A stretch of DNA of 31,319 nucleotides from Bacteroidales bacterium UBA1205 (GCA_002309615.1 DBXT01000015.1:1-31319); one strand, 5' to 3'. Positions 16,100-23,871 are shown, counted from the first letter of the stretch. Numbers and translations are program-made. Notes: generated from the letters alone by a model not told the origin.

Positions 16100-16313
16100 T
16101 AATCCTTAAAACAATTTACGTTTTGTTCCTTTTGTTGTTTCCTCTCTTGTGTAATCTGATTGGGTGAAGTTCATACTTCTTTCATAGTTCCGACAGGGTC
16201 GGACGCTCTTGTATTGCTTCTAAAGCGATCTTTGCCTTGAACTCCGCTGTGAATTTCCGTCGGCTCTTCTTTGTGGTGTTGTAAGCCTCCCCAAAAAATC
16301 GGACAGTTGAAAA
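16100..16313 (-). pseudogene. Decayed IS3-family OrfA transposase fragment
   Basis: Translating the minus strand from 16277 gives TTKKSRRKFTAEFKAKIALE, then AIQERPTLSEL, then an in-frame TGA at 16184-16182, then KKYELHP. This is the helix-turn-helix start of IS3/IS150-type OrfA. After HP a one-base loss near 16160 shifts the frame; restoring it yields NQIT, as in intact relatives. No start codon remains, and the rest of orfA, orfB and one end are gone. The stretch TGTCCGATTTTTTGGGG (minus strand, near 16305-16289) looks like the terminal region of such an element. It is a relic, not a mobile unit, and marks the boundary of the lipoprotein pocket next to the gmk promoter. Confidence 0.8.
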
Positions 16314-16328
16314 GTGGACAAAAAATTA

Positions 16329-16336
16329 TACCTTTG
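16329..16336 (+). promoter_or_regulatory. Bacteroidetes -7 box for the gmk operon
   Basis: TACCTTTG fits TAnnTTTG, with TTG at 16307-16309 nineteen bases upstream. Its place rules out the GTG at 16314 as the gmk start. The -33 side falls in sequence derived from the insertion element relic. Confidence 0.65.
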
Positions 16337-16355
16337 CAGAAAAAGTAAAATACAC

Positions 16356-16922
16356 ATGGAAGGTAAGCTAATTATATTTTCTGCGCCTTCGGGAAGCGGT
16401 AAAACCACTATAGTGAAAAAATTGTTAGCAATGGGTTTGCCCTTGTCTTTTTCCATTTCGGCAACAAGCAGGAGCAGGCGGAAAGGAGAGCAGGACGGCA
16501 AGGATTACTATTTTTTTTCAGTGGAGGAGTTTAAGCAAAAAATACAGCAAGATGCATTTTTGGAGTGGGAAGAAGTATATGAAAATCAATATTACGGCAC
16601 ACTCAAAAGCGAATTGGATAGAATATGGCAACAAAACAAGCATGTAATATTTGATGTAGATGTAAAAGGAGGAATAAATATTAAAAACAAGTATCCGCAA
16701 CGTTCTTTATCTTTATTTATCATGCCGCCTTCATTAGAAGAATTAAAAAACAGATTGTTAAATAGAGGTTCAGAAACGGAAACATCGTTAAAACATCGTC
16801 TGGACAAGGCTGCATACGAAATATCTTTTGCCGATAGGTTTGACAAAATAATAAAAAACGATGATTTAAGCAGAGCGGTGCAAGAAACATACAATGCTAT
16901 TATTGATTTTTTACAAAAATAA
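16356..16922 (+). CDS. gmk: Guanylate kinase
   Basis: Gmk phosphorylates GMP to GDP with ATP, an essential step in guanine nucleotide supply. The 188-residue protein starts MEGKLIIFSAPSGSGKTTIV with the P-loop at about 9-16. The GMP-binding lid segment shows SATSRSRRKGEQDGKDYYF, and the base-contact region shows EWEEVYENQYYGTL. Further family marks are VIFDVDVKGG and LKNRLLNRG with the lid arginines. The start is the ATG at 16356, 20 bases after the -7 box. The frame itself runs back to a GTG at 16314. It heads a tight operon with a GT2 glycosyltransferase (5-base gap), an acyltransferase and yidD. Confidence 0.95.
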   Translation: MEGKLIIFSAPSGSGKTTIVKKLLAMGLPLSFSISATSRSRRKGEQDGKDYYFFSVEEFKQKIQQDAFLEWEEVYENQYYGTLKSELDRIWQQNKHVIFDVDVKGGINIKNKYPQRSLSLFIMPPSLEELKNRLLNRGSETETSLKHRLDKAAYEISFADRFDKIIKNDDLSRAVQETYNAIIDFLQK

Positions 16923-16927
16923 GCACC

Positions 16928-17659
16928 ATGCCGTTGATAAGTATTATTACCGTAGTTTACAATAGTGAAAAATATATAGAAAGAACATTGCAAAGCATAG
17001 CTTCTCAAAGCGGAACGGACTATGAGTATATCATTATAGACGGAGGCTCAACCGATGCAACGCTTTCAATAATAGAGAAGTATAAGCATATAGTAAGTCT
17101 TTTGATCAGCGAACCCGACAAAGGATTGTATGATGCCATGAACAAAGGTTTACGTGCAGCAAAGGGAAAATATGTTTGGTACATCAATAGCGGAGACAAG
17201 CTTTATAACAATGATGTTATAAAAAATTTGGAGCAATGTTATGCCCTTCACAGCGATGCAGACATATTTTACGGACAAACACAATTGGTAGACGAACAAA
17301 ATCATGTGTTGGGAATGCGAAAAAAAACAGCCCCTAAGCATTTGGATGCCGATAGTTTTAAATGGGGTATGGTGGTGTGTCATCAATCTATATTGATAAA
17401 CAAGGCAATAGCGAATGAATATAATTTAAATTACAAAGTGGACGCCGATTATTTATGGGTACTGGAGGCTTTGGAAAAATCGCAAAAAAATGTTAATACA
17501 GGAATGATATTGTCCCAATATTTGGAGAATGGATTTTCTGTTAAAAATCGCAAAAAAGCCAATATGGAAAGGATGAAAATAATGATAAGTCATTATGGTT
17601 TTTTTGCTACCATATGGGCACATGTAAAAATTGCTTTAAAATACATACAATCGAAATGA
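16928..17659 (+). CDS. Family 2 glycosyltransferase
   Basis: A 243-residue GT-A fold enzyme that should transfer a sugar from a nucleotide donor to a cell-surface glycan or lipid acceptor. It begins LISIITVVYNSEKYIERTLQSI, followed by YIIIDGGSTDAT at about 36-47, the donor-site ISEPDKGLYDAMNKG, and GKYVWYINSGDKLY, where SGD stands in the DxD metal position as in many WcaA-like enzymes. It has no membrane helix, so it probably acts at the inner face of the membrane. Its stop overlaps the acyltransferase start (ATGA), implying coupled expression. Donor and acceptor cannot be deduced. Confidence 0.85.
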   Translation: MPLISIITVVYNSEKYIERTLQSIASQSGTDYEYIIIDGGSTDATLSIIEKYKHIVSLLISEPDKGLYDAMNKGLRAAKGKYVWYINSGDKLYNNDVIKNLEQCYALHSDADIFYGQTQLVDEQNHVLGMRKKTAPKHLDADSFKWGMVVCHQSILINKAIANEYNLNYKVDADYLWVLEALEKSQKNVNTGMILSQYLENGFSVKNRKKANMERMKIMISHYGFFATIWAHVKIALKYIQSK

Positions 17660-18207
17660 AAGGAAAAGTTAAATTAGCCAGATGGATTTTAAAAACAGCG
17701 GGATTTACCATAGATTATGATGTTCCGCCGGAATCGCACAAATGTGTATTGGTGTTTGCCCCGCATACTTCCAAATGGGATTTTGTGGTGGGCAAATTAG
17801 CATTCATAGGCATGCAGGTGGATATTAAATTTTTTATTAAAAAAGAGTCGTTTGGCTTAATAAGCGGATATTTTCTTAAAAAATTGGGCGGGATACCCGT
17901 AGACAGGCAGCATGTAAAAAAATTGCCCATACATGTGGGAGATATGATAAAACAACAAGAAAAGATGTCGGTTTTAATAGCACCCGAAGGTACAAGAAAA
18001 AGAGTGAACACTTGGAAAAAAGGTTTTTATTTTATTGCTCAATATGCCCAAGTACCCATGTGTTTGGGATACCTGGATTGGAGCACCAAAAAAGGCGGTA
18101 TAGGTCCGGTGATGTATCCCACGGGTGATTATGATGCGGATTTGAAAAAAATAGAAGATTTTTATCGCGGAATGAAAGGTAAACATCCGGATCAATTTAA
18201 TTTGTAA
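17656..18207 (+). CDS. Small 1-acyl-glycerol-3-phosphate acyltransferase-like protein (PlsC-like)
   Basis: The 183-residue protein has the acyltransferase block I HTSKWD (HxxxxD, about residues 37-42, in VFAPHTSKWDFVVGK). It also has block III, IAPEGTRKR, at about 110-118 and an intervening GGIPVDRQ block II. These are the catalytic and glycerol-phosphate-binding motifs of PlsC-like acyltransferases. It lacks an obvious N-terminal membrane helix and is shorter than E. coli PlsC (about 245). It belongs to a compact subfamily I recall from Bacteroidetes, whose acceptor is not certain. The start is the ATG at 17656 overlapping the previous stop; the open frame upstream to 17614 is inside the glycosyltransferase gene. 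One base separates it from yidD. Confidence 0.8.
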   Translation: MKGKVKLARWILKTAGFTIDYDVPPESHKCVLVFAPHTSKWDFVVGKLAFIGMQVDIKFFIKKESFGLISGYFLKKLGGIPVDRQHVKKLPIHVGDMIKQQEKMSVLIAPEGTRKRVNTWKKGFYFIAQYAQVPMCLGYLDWSTKKGGIGPVMYPTGDYDADLKKIEDFYRGMKGKHPDQFNL

Positions 18208-18208
18208 C

Positions 18209-18475
18209 ATGCTCGGGTTATTGCAAAAAATGGTAAAAAAATGCATAGCATTATTGTCTGCCTCTTGTCGAAGAGTGGTGATATTGCTCATACGTTTTTA
18301 TCAATTATGCATTTCCCCTTTATTTCCTTCCACATGCCGTTATACGCCCACTTGTTCGGTGTATGCCATACAGGCTGTAAAAAAATATGGCGTAATGAAA
18401 GGAGGTTTAAAAGCTTTAAAAAGAATATTGTCTTGCCGTCCGGGCGGGGGAAGCGGTTACGACCCTTTATTGTAA
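18209..18475 (+). CDS. yidD: Membrane protein insertion efficiency factor YidD
   Basis: YidD is a small membrane-associated protein that helps YidC-dependent insertion of membrane proteins. The 88 residues carry the family core: a hydrophobic LLIRFYQLCISPLF segment, then CRYTPTCSVYAIQAVKKYGV, then KRILSCRPGGGSGYDPLL. The cysteine triad and the closing GYDP are kept. The usual CHP is CRP here, as in relatives I recall from this phylum. It ends the operon with gmk, a glycosyltransferase and an acyltransferase. In many bacteria it lies with rnpA-yidC; here it does not. Confidence 0.92.
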   Translation: MLGLLQKMVKKCIALLSASCRRVVILLIRFYQLCISPLFPSTCRYTPTCSVYAIQAVKKYGVMKGGLKALKRILSCRPGGGSGYDPLL

Positions 18476-18551
18476 ACATCTGATATTAAAACAAATAGAA
18501 AATAAATTCAAAAAAAACAATAAAAACAGGTGTTTGTATTGAAAAAAGTGG

Positions 18552-18559
18552 TACTTTTG
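18552..18559 (+). promoter_or_regulatory. Bacteroidetes -7 box for tRNA-Asp
   Basis: TACTTTTG fits TAnnTTTG, with TTTG at 18533-18536 fifteen bases upstream. The tRNA begins 12 bases after the box. Confidence 0.7.
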
Positions 18560-18571
18560 CAGTTTGAAAAC

Positions 18572-18646
18572 GGTGCGGTAGTTCAGTTTGGTTAGAATAC
18601 ATGCCTGTCACGCATGGGGTCGCGAGTTCGAGCCTCGTCCGCACCG
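18572..18646 (+). tRNA. tRNA-Asp (GTC anticodon)
   Basis: The 75-base cloverleaf has acceptor arms GGTGCGG and CCGCACC with discriminator G, an anticodon stem CATGC/GCATG around CTGTCAC, anticodon GTC at 18607-18609, and a T-arm GCGAG-TTCGAGC-CTCGT. CCA is not encoded. It stands as a single tRNA with its own promoter and terminator. As a GUC tRNA-Asp it would read both GAC and GAT. Confidence 0.95.
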
Positions 18647-18652
18647 CAAAAT

Positions 18653-18675
18653 GGTAACTTCGGTTACCTTTTTTT
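18653..18675 (+). terminator. Rho-independent terminator after tRNA-Asp
   Basis: GGTAAC and GTTACC form a six-base-pair stem closed by a TTCG tetraloop, followed by seven T residues. It begins six bases after the tRNA ends. Confidence 0.85.
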
Positions 18676-18827
18676 GTTGGGTTCGGTTTAATTTTTCGTC
18701 TTCAGCAAAGATTTATTTGTCAAAAGAGTCTGATTAATTTTTCAATTGTTTTTATTTTTTTTCGTTTAGCGGACGGCATTCGTATCATTTATGTCCTTAT
18801 AAGGTTATTTCTTTGAATTAAAAATGT

Positions 18828-18835
18828 TATCTTTG
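18828..18835 (+). promoter_or_regulatory. Bacteroidetes -7 box for the UXS-glycosyltransferase operon
   Basis: TATCTTTG fits TAnnTTTG, 22 bases before the ATG at 18858. Confidence 0.6.
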
Positions 18836-18857
18836 CCATGTTTTAAAATAAGCGGTA

Positions 18858-19799
18858 ATGAATAGAATATTGGTTACGGGAGGAGCAGGGTTCATAGGCA
18901 GTCATTTATGTGAACGATTGCTCAAAGACGGTAATGAAGTAATATGTTTGGATAATTATTTTACAGGAGCCAAACGAAATATTATTCATTTGATGGACAA
19001 TCCGTATTTTGAACTTGTGCGTCATGATGTGTGCAGTCCTTATTTTGCCGAGGTGGACCAAATATATAATTTGGCCTGTCCCGCATCTCCGGTGCATTAT
19101 CAATACAATCCCATCAAAACGGTAAAAACATCGGTGATGGGAGCTTTGAACATGTTAGGGTTAGCCAAGCGTGTGAATGCAAAAATATTGCAAGCATCAA
19201 CAAGTGAAGTGTATGGAGACCCCACTGTGCATCCTCAGGTGGAATCTTATTGGGGCAATGTAAATCCGATAGGAGAAAGAAGTTGTTATGATGAAGGCAA
19301 ACGATGCGCCGAGACTTTGTTTGTAAACTATCACAAACAAAACCATGTAAAAATAAAAATCATCCGTATTTTCAATACTTACGGACCAAATATGCACCCG
19401 TGTGACGGCAGGGTGGTGAGCAATTTTATAGTACAAGCTTTACAAAACAAAGACATCACCGTGGCAGGAAACGGAATGCAGACACGTAGTTTTCAATATG
19501 TGGACGACCTTATAGAAGGCATGGTGCGTATGATGGATACTGCGGACGATTTTACAGGGCCTGTGAATATAGGTAATCCCGGTGAATTTACCATATTGGA
19601 ATTAGCAGAAAAAGTAATATCGCTTACTCATTCAAAGTCAAAAATAAAATTCATACCATTACCTTCCGACGATCCCATGCAAAGAAAGCCGGATATTAGT
19701 CTGGCTCAAGAAAAATTGAACAATTGGAAACCTACCATACATTTGGAGGAAGGGTTGGAAAGAACGATAGAATATTTTAAAAAGATACTCGACATATAA
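18858..19799 (+). CDS. UDP-glucuronate decarboxylase (UDP-xylose synthase, UXS)
   Basis: This SDR-type enzyme oxidises and decarboxylates UDP-glucuronate to UDP-xylose. The 313 residues begin with the NAD-binding TGGAGFIGSHL. Family-diagnostic segments are YNLACPASPVHYQYNP (about 71-86), ASTSEVYGDP, and the catalytic SCYDEGKRCAE with the YxxxK pair. GPNMHPCDGRVVSNF and VNIGNPGEFTI follow. These marks favour UXS over dTDP-glucose dehydratase or GalE. There is no membrane segment, so it is the short soluble bacterial form. It lies four bases before a glycosyltransferase and heads a three-gene operon, which suggests that a xylose-containing surface polysaccharide or LPS core is built here. The donor's further use is inference. 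Confidence 0.92.
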   Translation: MNRILVTGGAGFIGSHLCERLLKDGNEVICLDNYFTGAKRNIIHLMDNPYFELVRHDVCSPYFAEVDQIYNLACPASPVHYQYNPIKTVKTSVMGALNMLGLAKRVNAKILQASTSEVYGDPTVHPQVESYWGNVNPIGERSCYDEGKRCAETLFVNYHKQNHVKIKIIRIFNTYGPNMHPCDGRVVSNFIVQALQNKDITVAGNGMQTRSFQYVDDLIEGMVRMMDTADDFTGPVNIGNPGEFTILELAEKVISLTHSKSKIKFIPLPSDDPMQRKPDISLAQEKLNNWKPTIHLEEGLERTIEYFKKILDI

Positions 19800-19803
19800 T
19801 ACT

Positions 19804-20739
19804 ATGAATCAATTTGATATACCTATATTGTTTGTGATATTCAACCGTATGGACACGGCTGAAAAAGTTTTTGAATCCATACGTCGGGCACAGCCTGAAA
19901 AATTATACATCGCTGCGGATGGTCCGAGAAAGAACAAAGAAGGAGAATATGAGAAATGTCAAAAAGTACGCAGTTTGGTTGATAAAGTAGATTGGGATTG
20001 CGATGTAAAAACATTGTTTAGAGAAGAAAATTATGGTTGCGGACGTGCGGTAAGCGGTGCCATTAGTTGGTTTTTTGAAAATGAGGAAATGGGAATTATT
20101 TTAGAAGACGATTGTTTGCCTCATCCTGATTTTTTTCCGTATTGTAAGGAATTGTTGGAAAAATATAAAGATGACAATAGAATAGGTATTATCTCCGGTG
20201 ACAATTTGCAATTCGGCACCAAATATGGTGATGCTTCTTATTATTTTTCCGCCTATGCCAATATTTGGGGATGGGCATCTTGGAGAAGAACTTGGCAAGG
20301 ATATGATTTGTATCTAAAAGATTATCAATTAGCAGAATTTAAGAAGAATATTAAAACGTATTTTTCTTCGTGGTGTGAACGTCAAGTGTGGAGAAATAAA
20401 TTTTTGGTGATGAAAAAACAAGGTAACAATACTTGGGACTATCAATTTTCATTCTATAATTGGCGACATCACCGTTTGAATATTGTGCCAAATACGAATT
20501 TGATTTCCAATATTGGCTTTAATGCAGATTCAACACATACCGGCAGTGTGTCTGATCCGAATTCCAATTTACCTACTGCAGCCATCATGCCGTTGATACA
20601 TCCTGTTGATTTCGTGCAAAATAAAGTAGCGGATAAAATCGTCTATAATCATAGTTACAAGAAAAATATATTACAATTAGTATGGAGAGAATTTTTGTAT
20701 CTATTCCGCACAAAACCCACTTTTAGTGAAGATAAATAA
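19804..20739 (+). CDS. Glycosyltransferase of the HlpA-like GT-A family
   Basis: A 311-residue soluble protein that starts IPILFVIFNRMDTAEKVFESI, with YIAADGPRKNKEGE and then EDDCLPHPDFF (about 100-110), a DxD-type metal site after GIIL. ANIWGWASWRRTWQGYD is a strong signature of the family annotated as hemolysin HlpA-like or nucleotide-diphospho-sugar transferase in surface polysaccharide clusters. Its second gene position, four bases after the UXS stop, and the following GT9 gene suggest it adds a sugar in the same glycan. Donor unknown. The label hemolysin is historical and not supported by any toxin feature here. Confidence 0.8.
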   Translation: MNQFDIPILFVIFNRMDTAEKVFESIRRAQPEKLYIAADGPRKNKEGEYEKCQKVRSLVDKVDWDCDVKTLFREENYGCGRAVSGAISWFFENEEMGIILEDDCLPHPDFFPYCKELLEKYKDDNRIGIISGDNLQFGTKYGDASYYFSAYANIWGWASWRRTWQGYDLYLKDYQLAEFKKNIKTYFSSWCERQVWRNKFLVMKKQGNNTWDYQFSFYNWRHHRLNIVPNTNLISNIGFNADSTHTGSVSDPNSNLPTAAIMPLIHPVDFVQNKVADKIVYNHSYKKNILQLVWREFLYLFRTKPTFSEDK

Positions 20740-20751
20740 TTGATAAACAAT

Positions 20752-21933
20752 ATGAAAACAATCTTCTTGCATATATTGATATTTCTTCATCGTTTTCCAT
20801 TGCGGATATTTTTTCGCAAAAAAACTTTGTCAGACACTATTTTAGTGATAAAAGTGGATGCAATAGGAGATAGTGTGATTTGGTTGGATGCAGCTAAAGA
20901 ATTCAAAAAGCATTTTTCACAACAAAAATTAGTGCTTTTGTACAACAAGTCATGGCAAGATATTGCCATGCAACTACCTTATTTTGATGAACTGATAGCG
21001 TTTGATGCCAAACGTTTTATGCATCAACCGACATATCGTTTTTGTTTGTTGAGACAATTGAATCAATATCATTATCAAAAAGTGTTGAATCCCACTTATT
21101 CACGAAATTTTTTCCTTCAAGATTGGATAGTGCGGAATGTATATGCGGAAGAAAAATGGGGAATGGAAGGTGACTATCAAAACACCAACAATACCATTGC
21201 CAAATTGACACACAATTTCCAATATTATCAGCGTAGGTTGAAAGCCATTGGTAACAATTGGTACACTATTCTAAAACCGAGTGAAGAAGGTATAAAGATG
21301 GAACTTACTCGAAATGCAGAATTTATACGTGCCTATTTAGATAAAAATTTTCGTAGTCACTTACCTGTATTTCCTTTTGAAATTCGAAAAACAGACAAAG
21401 TAAAATTCGAGAAATATTTTGTTTTTTGTTTGGGAGCCAGTACTCCACGAAGGATGTGGTCGGTGGAGAATTTTGCCGAAGTAGCCAAAAATTATATAAA
21501 TGAATATGGCATTGTTGTTTGCGGAGGTGCTAACGAGCAGATGCTTTGTGAACAATTTATAGCTTATGGGCTTCCTCAAGAAAAAGTAGTTAACCTATGT
21601 GGAAAAACCAACATATTAGAATTGATAAGTATAATTAAGTACGCAGATTTTATTTTATCAAACGAAACAGCTGCTTCGCATATTACAGTAGCTGTTCGCA
21701 CACCATCGGTGTGTTTGTTGGGAGGAGGCCATTTCGGTCGGTTCCAACCCTATCAAGTGGAAGAAGTGCAGGCAGAAGATTTAACAATATTTCCAAAAGT
21801 AGTCAGCATACCAATGGACTGCTTTCATTGCAATTGGATTTGTCGGTTTCCTCTTAAAGACGGTAAATGGCAATGTATATATGATATAGATAAAAATAAA
21901 GTAATAGCAGCAATAGATAGCATTATTCATTAG
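20752..21933 (+). CDS. Family 9 glycosyltransferase (heptosyltransferase-like)
   Basis: GT9 enzymes are GT-B fold transferases such as the LPS heptosyltransferases WaaC and WaaF. The 393 residues begin with a hydrophobic or basic stretch and then the N-terminal VIKVDAIGDSVIWLDAAKEF, where IGD is the acceptor-side motif. The C-terminal half has FVFCLGASTPRRMWSVENFAEV (in parts) and YADFILSNETAASHITVAV, in which the NETAxxH segment corresponds to the D/N-T-G-x-x-H donor motif. The tail CFHCNWICRFPLKDGKWQC is cysteine-rich, as in many GT9 members. The frame begins with TTG at 20740; I take the ATG at 20752. It ends the UXS operon, followed by a hairpin terminator. Confidence 0.85.
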   Translation: MKTIFLHILIFLHRFPLRIFFRKKTLSDTILVIKVDAIGDSVIWLDAAKEFKKHFSQQKLVLLYNKSWQDIAMQLPYFDELIAFDAKRFMHQPTYRFCLLRQLNQYHYQKVLNPTYSRNFFLQDWIVRNVYAEEKWGMEGDYQNTNNTIAKLTHNFQYYQRRLKAIGNNWYTILKPSEEGIKMELTRNAEFIRAYLDKNFRSHLPVFPFEIRKTDKVKFEKYFVFCLGASTPRRMWSVENFAEVAKNYINEYGIVVCGGANEQMLCEQFIAYGLPQEKVVNLCGKTNILELISIIKYADFILSNETAASHITVAVRTPSVCLLGGGHFGRFQPYQVEEVQAEDLTIFPKVVSIPMDCFHCNWICRFPLKDGKWQCIYDIDKNKVIAAIDSIIH

Positions 21934-21955
21934 TTATTGCTTTCATCACATAGAA

Positions 21956-21977
21956 AAAGCTTCCGAAAGGGAGCTTT
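21956..21977 (+). terminator. Hairpin terminator of the UXS-glycosyltransferase operon
   Basis: AAAGCTTCC and GGGAGCTTT pair over nine positions (one G-T) around a GAAA tetraloop, 23 bases after the stop. The following run GTGTTTGTTG is only moderately T-rich. Confidence 0.6.
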
Positions 21978-22024
21978 GTGTTTGTTGTATGTGTAATCTT
22001 TGAAACTTATCTCTTGTTTTTTTA

Positions 22025-22277
22025 TGATGATTAACGATTTTTTTTGATGAGATTGATAATAACGAAACTAAGACAGCTCCAATCAATATTATAACTAGTG
22101 CGACAATCTAGCCTTCAAGGAGAAACCCAAATTGTACTAAAGCCAACCGCTACAAAGCCACCGAGAATTTTCCAAAGTTCGTTCCGCCAAAACCCACCTT
22201 TGTTTTTGTTAATAATGAAGCCTTCAAGCCAACCATCTAACACCTATAAGAATTGAAATAATTAATGATAAAATCAT
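22025..22277 (-). pseudogene. Decayed GlsB/YeaQ/YmgE (transglycosylase-associated) membrane protein gene
   Basis: On the minus strand an ATG at 22277 gives MILSLIISILIGVRWLA and then TGA. One frameshift near 22235 restores EGFIINKNKGGFW followed by LWKILGGFVAVGF, which ends at a TGA. A third piece in another frame reads LVIILIGAVLVSLL. Put together these follow the small three-helix GlsB/YeaQ family (IGxxAGWLAGFI...GGFVGG...IVAVIGAVVLL). At least two frame changes and stops make it non-functional. The family is about 80-90 residues, membrane-bound, and associated with stress responses. It occupies the larger part of the 590-base gap between the glycan operon and the PLP-enzyme gene. Confidence 0.65.
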
Positions 22278-22469
22278 GTTTAAACTTTTTTAAGATAAGT
22301 AACCTCTATATTTCATTCTTTATGCCTGTTTGTAGTAATGATAGCGGGGATACAATAAAATATTCATCACTACAATGTAGGGCATAATTTTATTTTGCAA
22401 AGAAAATAAAGTATCTAATATAGTTCTCTTTTTTTTGTAAAAATGGCGAAACATATTTAAAAAATATGC

Positions 22470-22477
22470 TACCTTTG
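22470..22477 (+). promoter_or_regulatory. Bacteroidetes -7 box for the PLP-enzyme gene
   Basis: TACCTTTG fits TAnnTTTG, 45 bases before the ATG at 22522. Confidence 0.6.
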
Positions 22478-22521
22478 CCAAATTAAATTAAAAAGATATT
22501 CAAATTAAACAAAAAATAGAT

Positions 22522-23727
22522 ATGAAGAAATTTGATCCGGCAACAGCAATAAACGCTGTTCAAAGTTTAAGTTCAGAAAGAGGTGTTAATCCTTCTATTA
22601 ATGATTCAGCAACCTTTACCTTTCCTCACGGGCAAACCATGACAGATACTTTCCACGGAGAAACGGAAGGGTATTATTTATATTCTCGTCATTGGAATCC
22701 GAGCAATATGGCATTGTGCAAATCGCTTGCAGCCATGGAAGATACAGAGGCTGCATGGGTAACGGGTTCAGGTATGGCTGCCATCACTTGTGCTTTGTTG
22801 CATTGTGTTAAACAAGGAGACCATATAGTGGCAAGCATGACGGTATATGGCGGTACTTTTGCTTTTTTGAATAATTATATCAAACGTTTCGGAGTAGAAG
22901 TAACATTTGTGGATACCACCAATTTGGCTCAAGTAAAAGCCGCTTGTAAGAAAAATACAAAAGTGATTTATACCGAAACCATGTCAAATCCGCTATTGAG
23001 AATATGCAATGTAGGCGAATTAAGAAAAATAGCCGACAAATTCGGTGCAAAATTAATAGTGGACAATACGTTTACTCCTATGATATTCACTCCTCATCGT
23101 TTGGGAGCTCATATAGTGGTATATTCTATGACCAAATTTATCAATGGTAAAAACGATTGTGTAGCCGGTGCTATATGTGGTGATAATGAATTTATTAATG
23201 GTTTGATAGACGTAAATTGCGGAACGGCAATGTTGTTAGGTCCTGTATTGGATTCATTTAGAGCTACTTCAATACTTAAGAATTTGTATACCTTGCATAT
23301 TCGTATGCAACAGCATAGTCGTAATGCCATGTATTTGGCTGAAAAATTCAATTCAATAGGAATAAAAGCTAATTATACAGGACTTCCTTCGCATATAGAC
23401 CATAAGTTGATGAAAAAACAAATGAATCCTCAATTCGGATTCGGAGGAATGATAGCCATAGACCTCGGCACTGCCAAAAAAGCCAACAAGTTTATGGAAG
23501 CTATGCAAAAACAAGGTATAGGATTTTTGGCTGTAAGTTTAGGTTATTTCCGTACTTTGTTCTCCTGCTCGGGAAAATCCACCTCATCGGAAGTTCCTGA
23601 AGAATTCCAAAAAGCCATGGGTATGAGTGAAGGTTTGGTACGTTTCTCTGTTGGATTGGACAATGACATAGAATATACGTTCGAACAAATGTCCGAAATT
23701 CTGAAAAATGAAGGTTTTGTCAAATAG
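22522..23727 (+). CDS. Cys/Met-metabolism PLP-dependent enzyme (methionine gamma-lyase / cystathionine lyase group)
   Basis: A 401-residue fold-type-I PLP enzyme of the trans-sulfuration family. The cofactor-binding lysine is Lys205 in YSMTKFINGK. Asp181 in LIVDNTF contacts the pyridine nitrogen, and the partner-subunit phosphate contacts are in YLYSRHWNP (Tyr54, Arg56). The GSGMAAITCALL segment at 82-93 holds the phosphate loop. Two features depart from well-studied members. The residue after VYG is Gly111, whereas methionine gamma-lyase usually has Cys there. The TKxxxGHxD stretch reads TKFINGKND. The substrate cannot be fixed: methionine gamma-lyase, cystathionine beta/gamma-lyase and O-acetylhomoserine sulfhydrylase are all possible. 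It is alone on its transcript, with a long hairpin after it. Confidence 0.8.
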   Translation: MKKFDPATAINAVQSLSSERGVNPSINDSATFTFPHGQTMTDTFHGETEGYYLYSRHWNPSNMALCKSLAAMEDTEAAWVTGSGMAAITCALLHCVKQGDHIVASMTVYGGTFAFLNNYIKRFGVEVTFVDTTNLAQVKAACKKNTKVIYTETMSNPLLRICNVGELRKIADKFGAKLIVDNTFTPMIFTPHRLGAHIVVYSMTKFINGKNDCVAGAICGDNEFINGLIDVNCGTAMLLGPVLDSFRATSILKNLYTLHIRMQQHSRNAMYLAEKFNSIGIKANYTGLPSHIDHKLMKKQMNPQFGFGGMIAIDLGTAKKANKFMEAMQKQGIGFLAVSLGYFRTLFSCSGKSTSSEVPEEFQKAMGMSEGLVRFSVGLDNDIEYTFEQMSEILKNEGFVK

Positions 23728-23756
23728 ACATTTTCCGACAAACAATTGAAATAGTA

Positions 23757-23796
23757 TTCAGGCAGTTGCGGGAAAACATTCCCGTAGCTGCCTGAA
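23757..23796 (+). terminator. Long hairpin after the PLP-enzyme gene
   Basis: TTCAGGCAG with CTGCCTGAA, continuing through GCGGGAA/TTCCCGT, forms an 18-base-pair stem (two G-T pairs) with loop AACA. Only GAATTTAATT follows, so the U-tract is weak. It is probably a terminator, but an RNA-stability element is also possible. Confidence 0.6.
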
Positions 23797-23871
23797 GAAT
23801 TTAATTAACAAAACAACTTGTGTTTTTGTGAGGGAATGTATATTATAAAATTGCATTAAACAAGAAAAATC

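Noticed and set aside
19804..20739. Haemolysin function for the HlpA-like gene
   Set aside because: The sequence has a GT-A fold with a DxD-type site and no toxin or secretion feature; the name is a database legacy.
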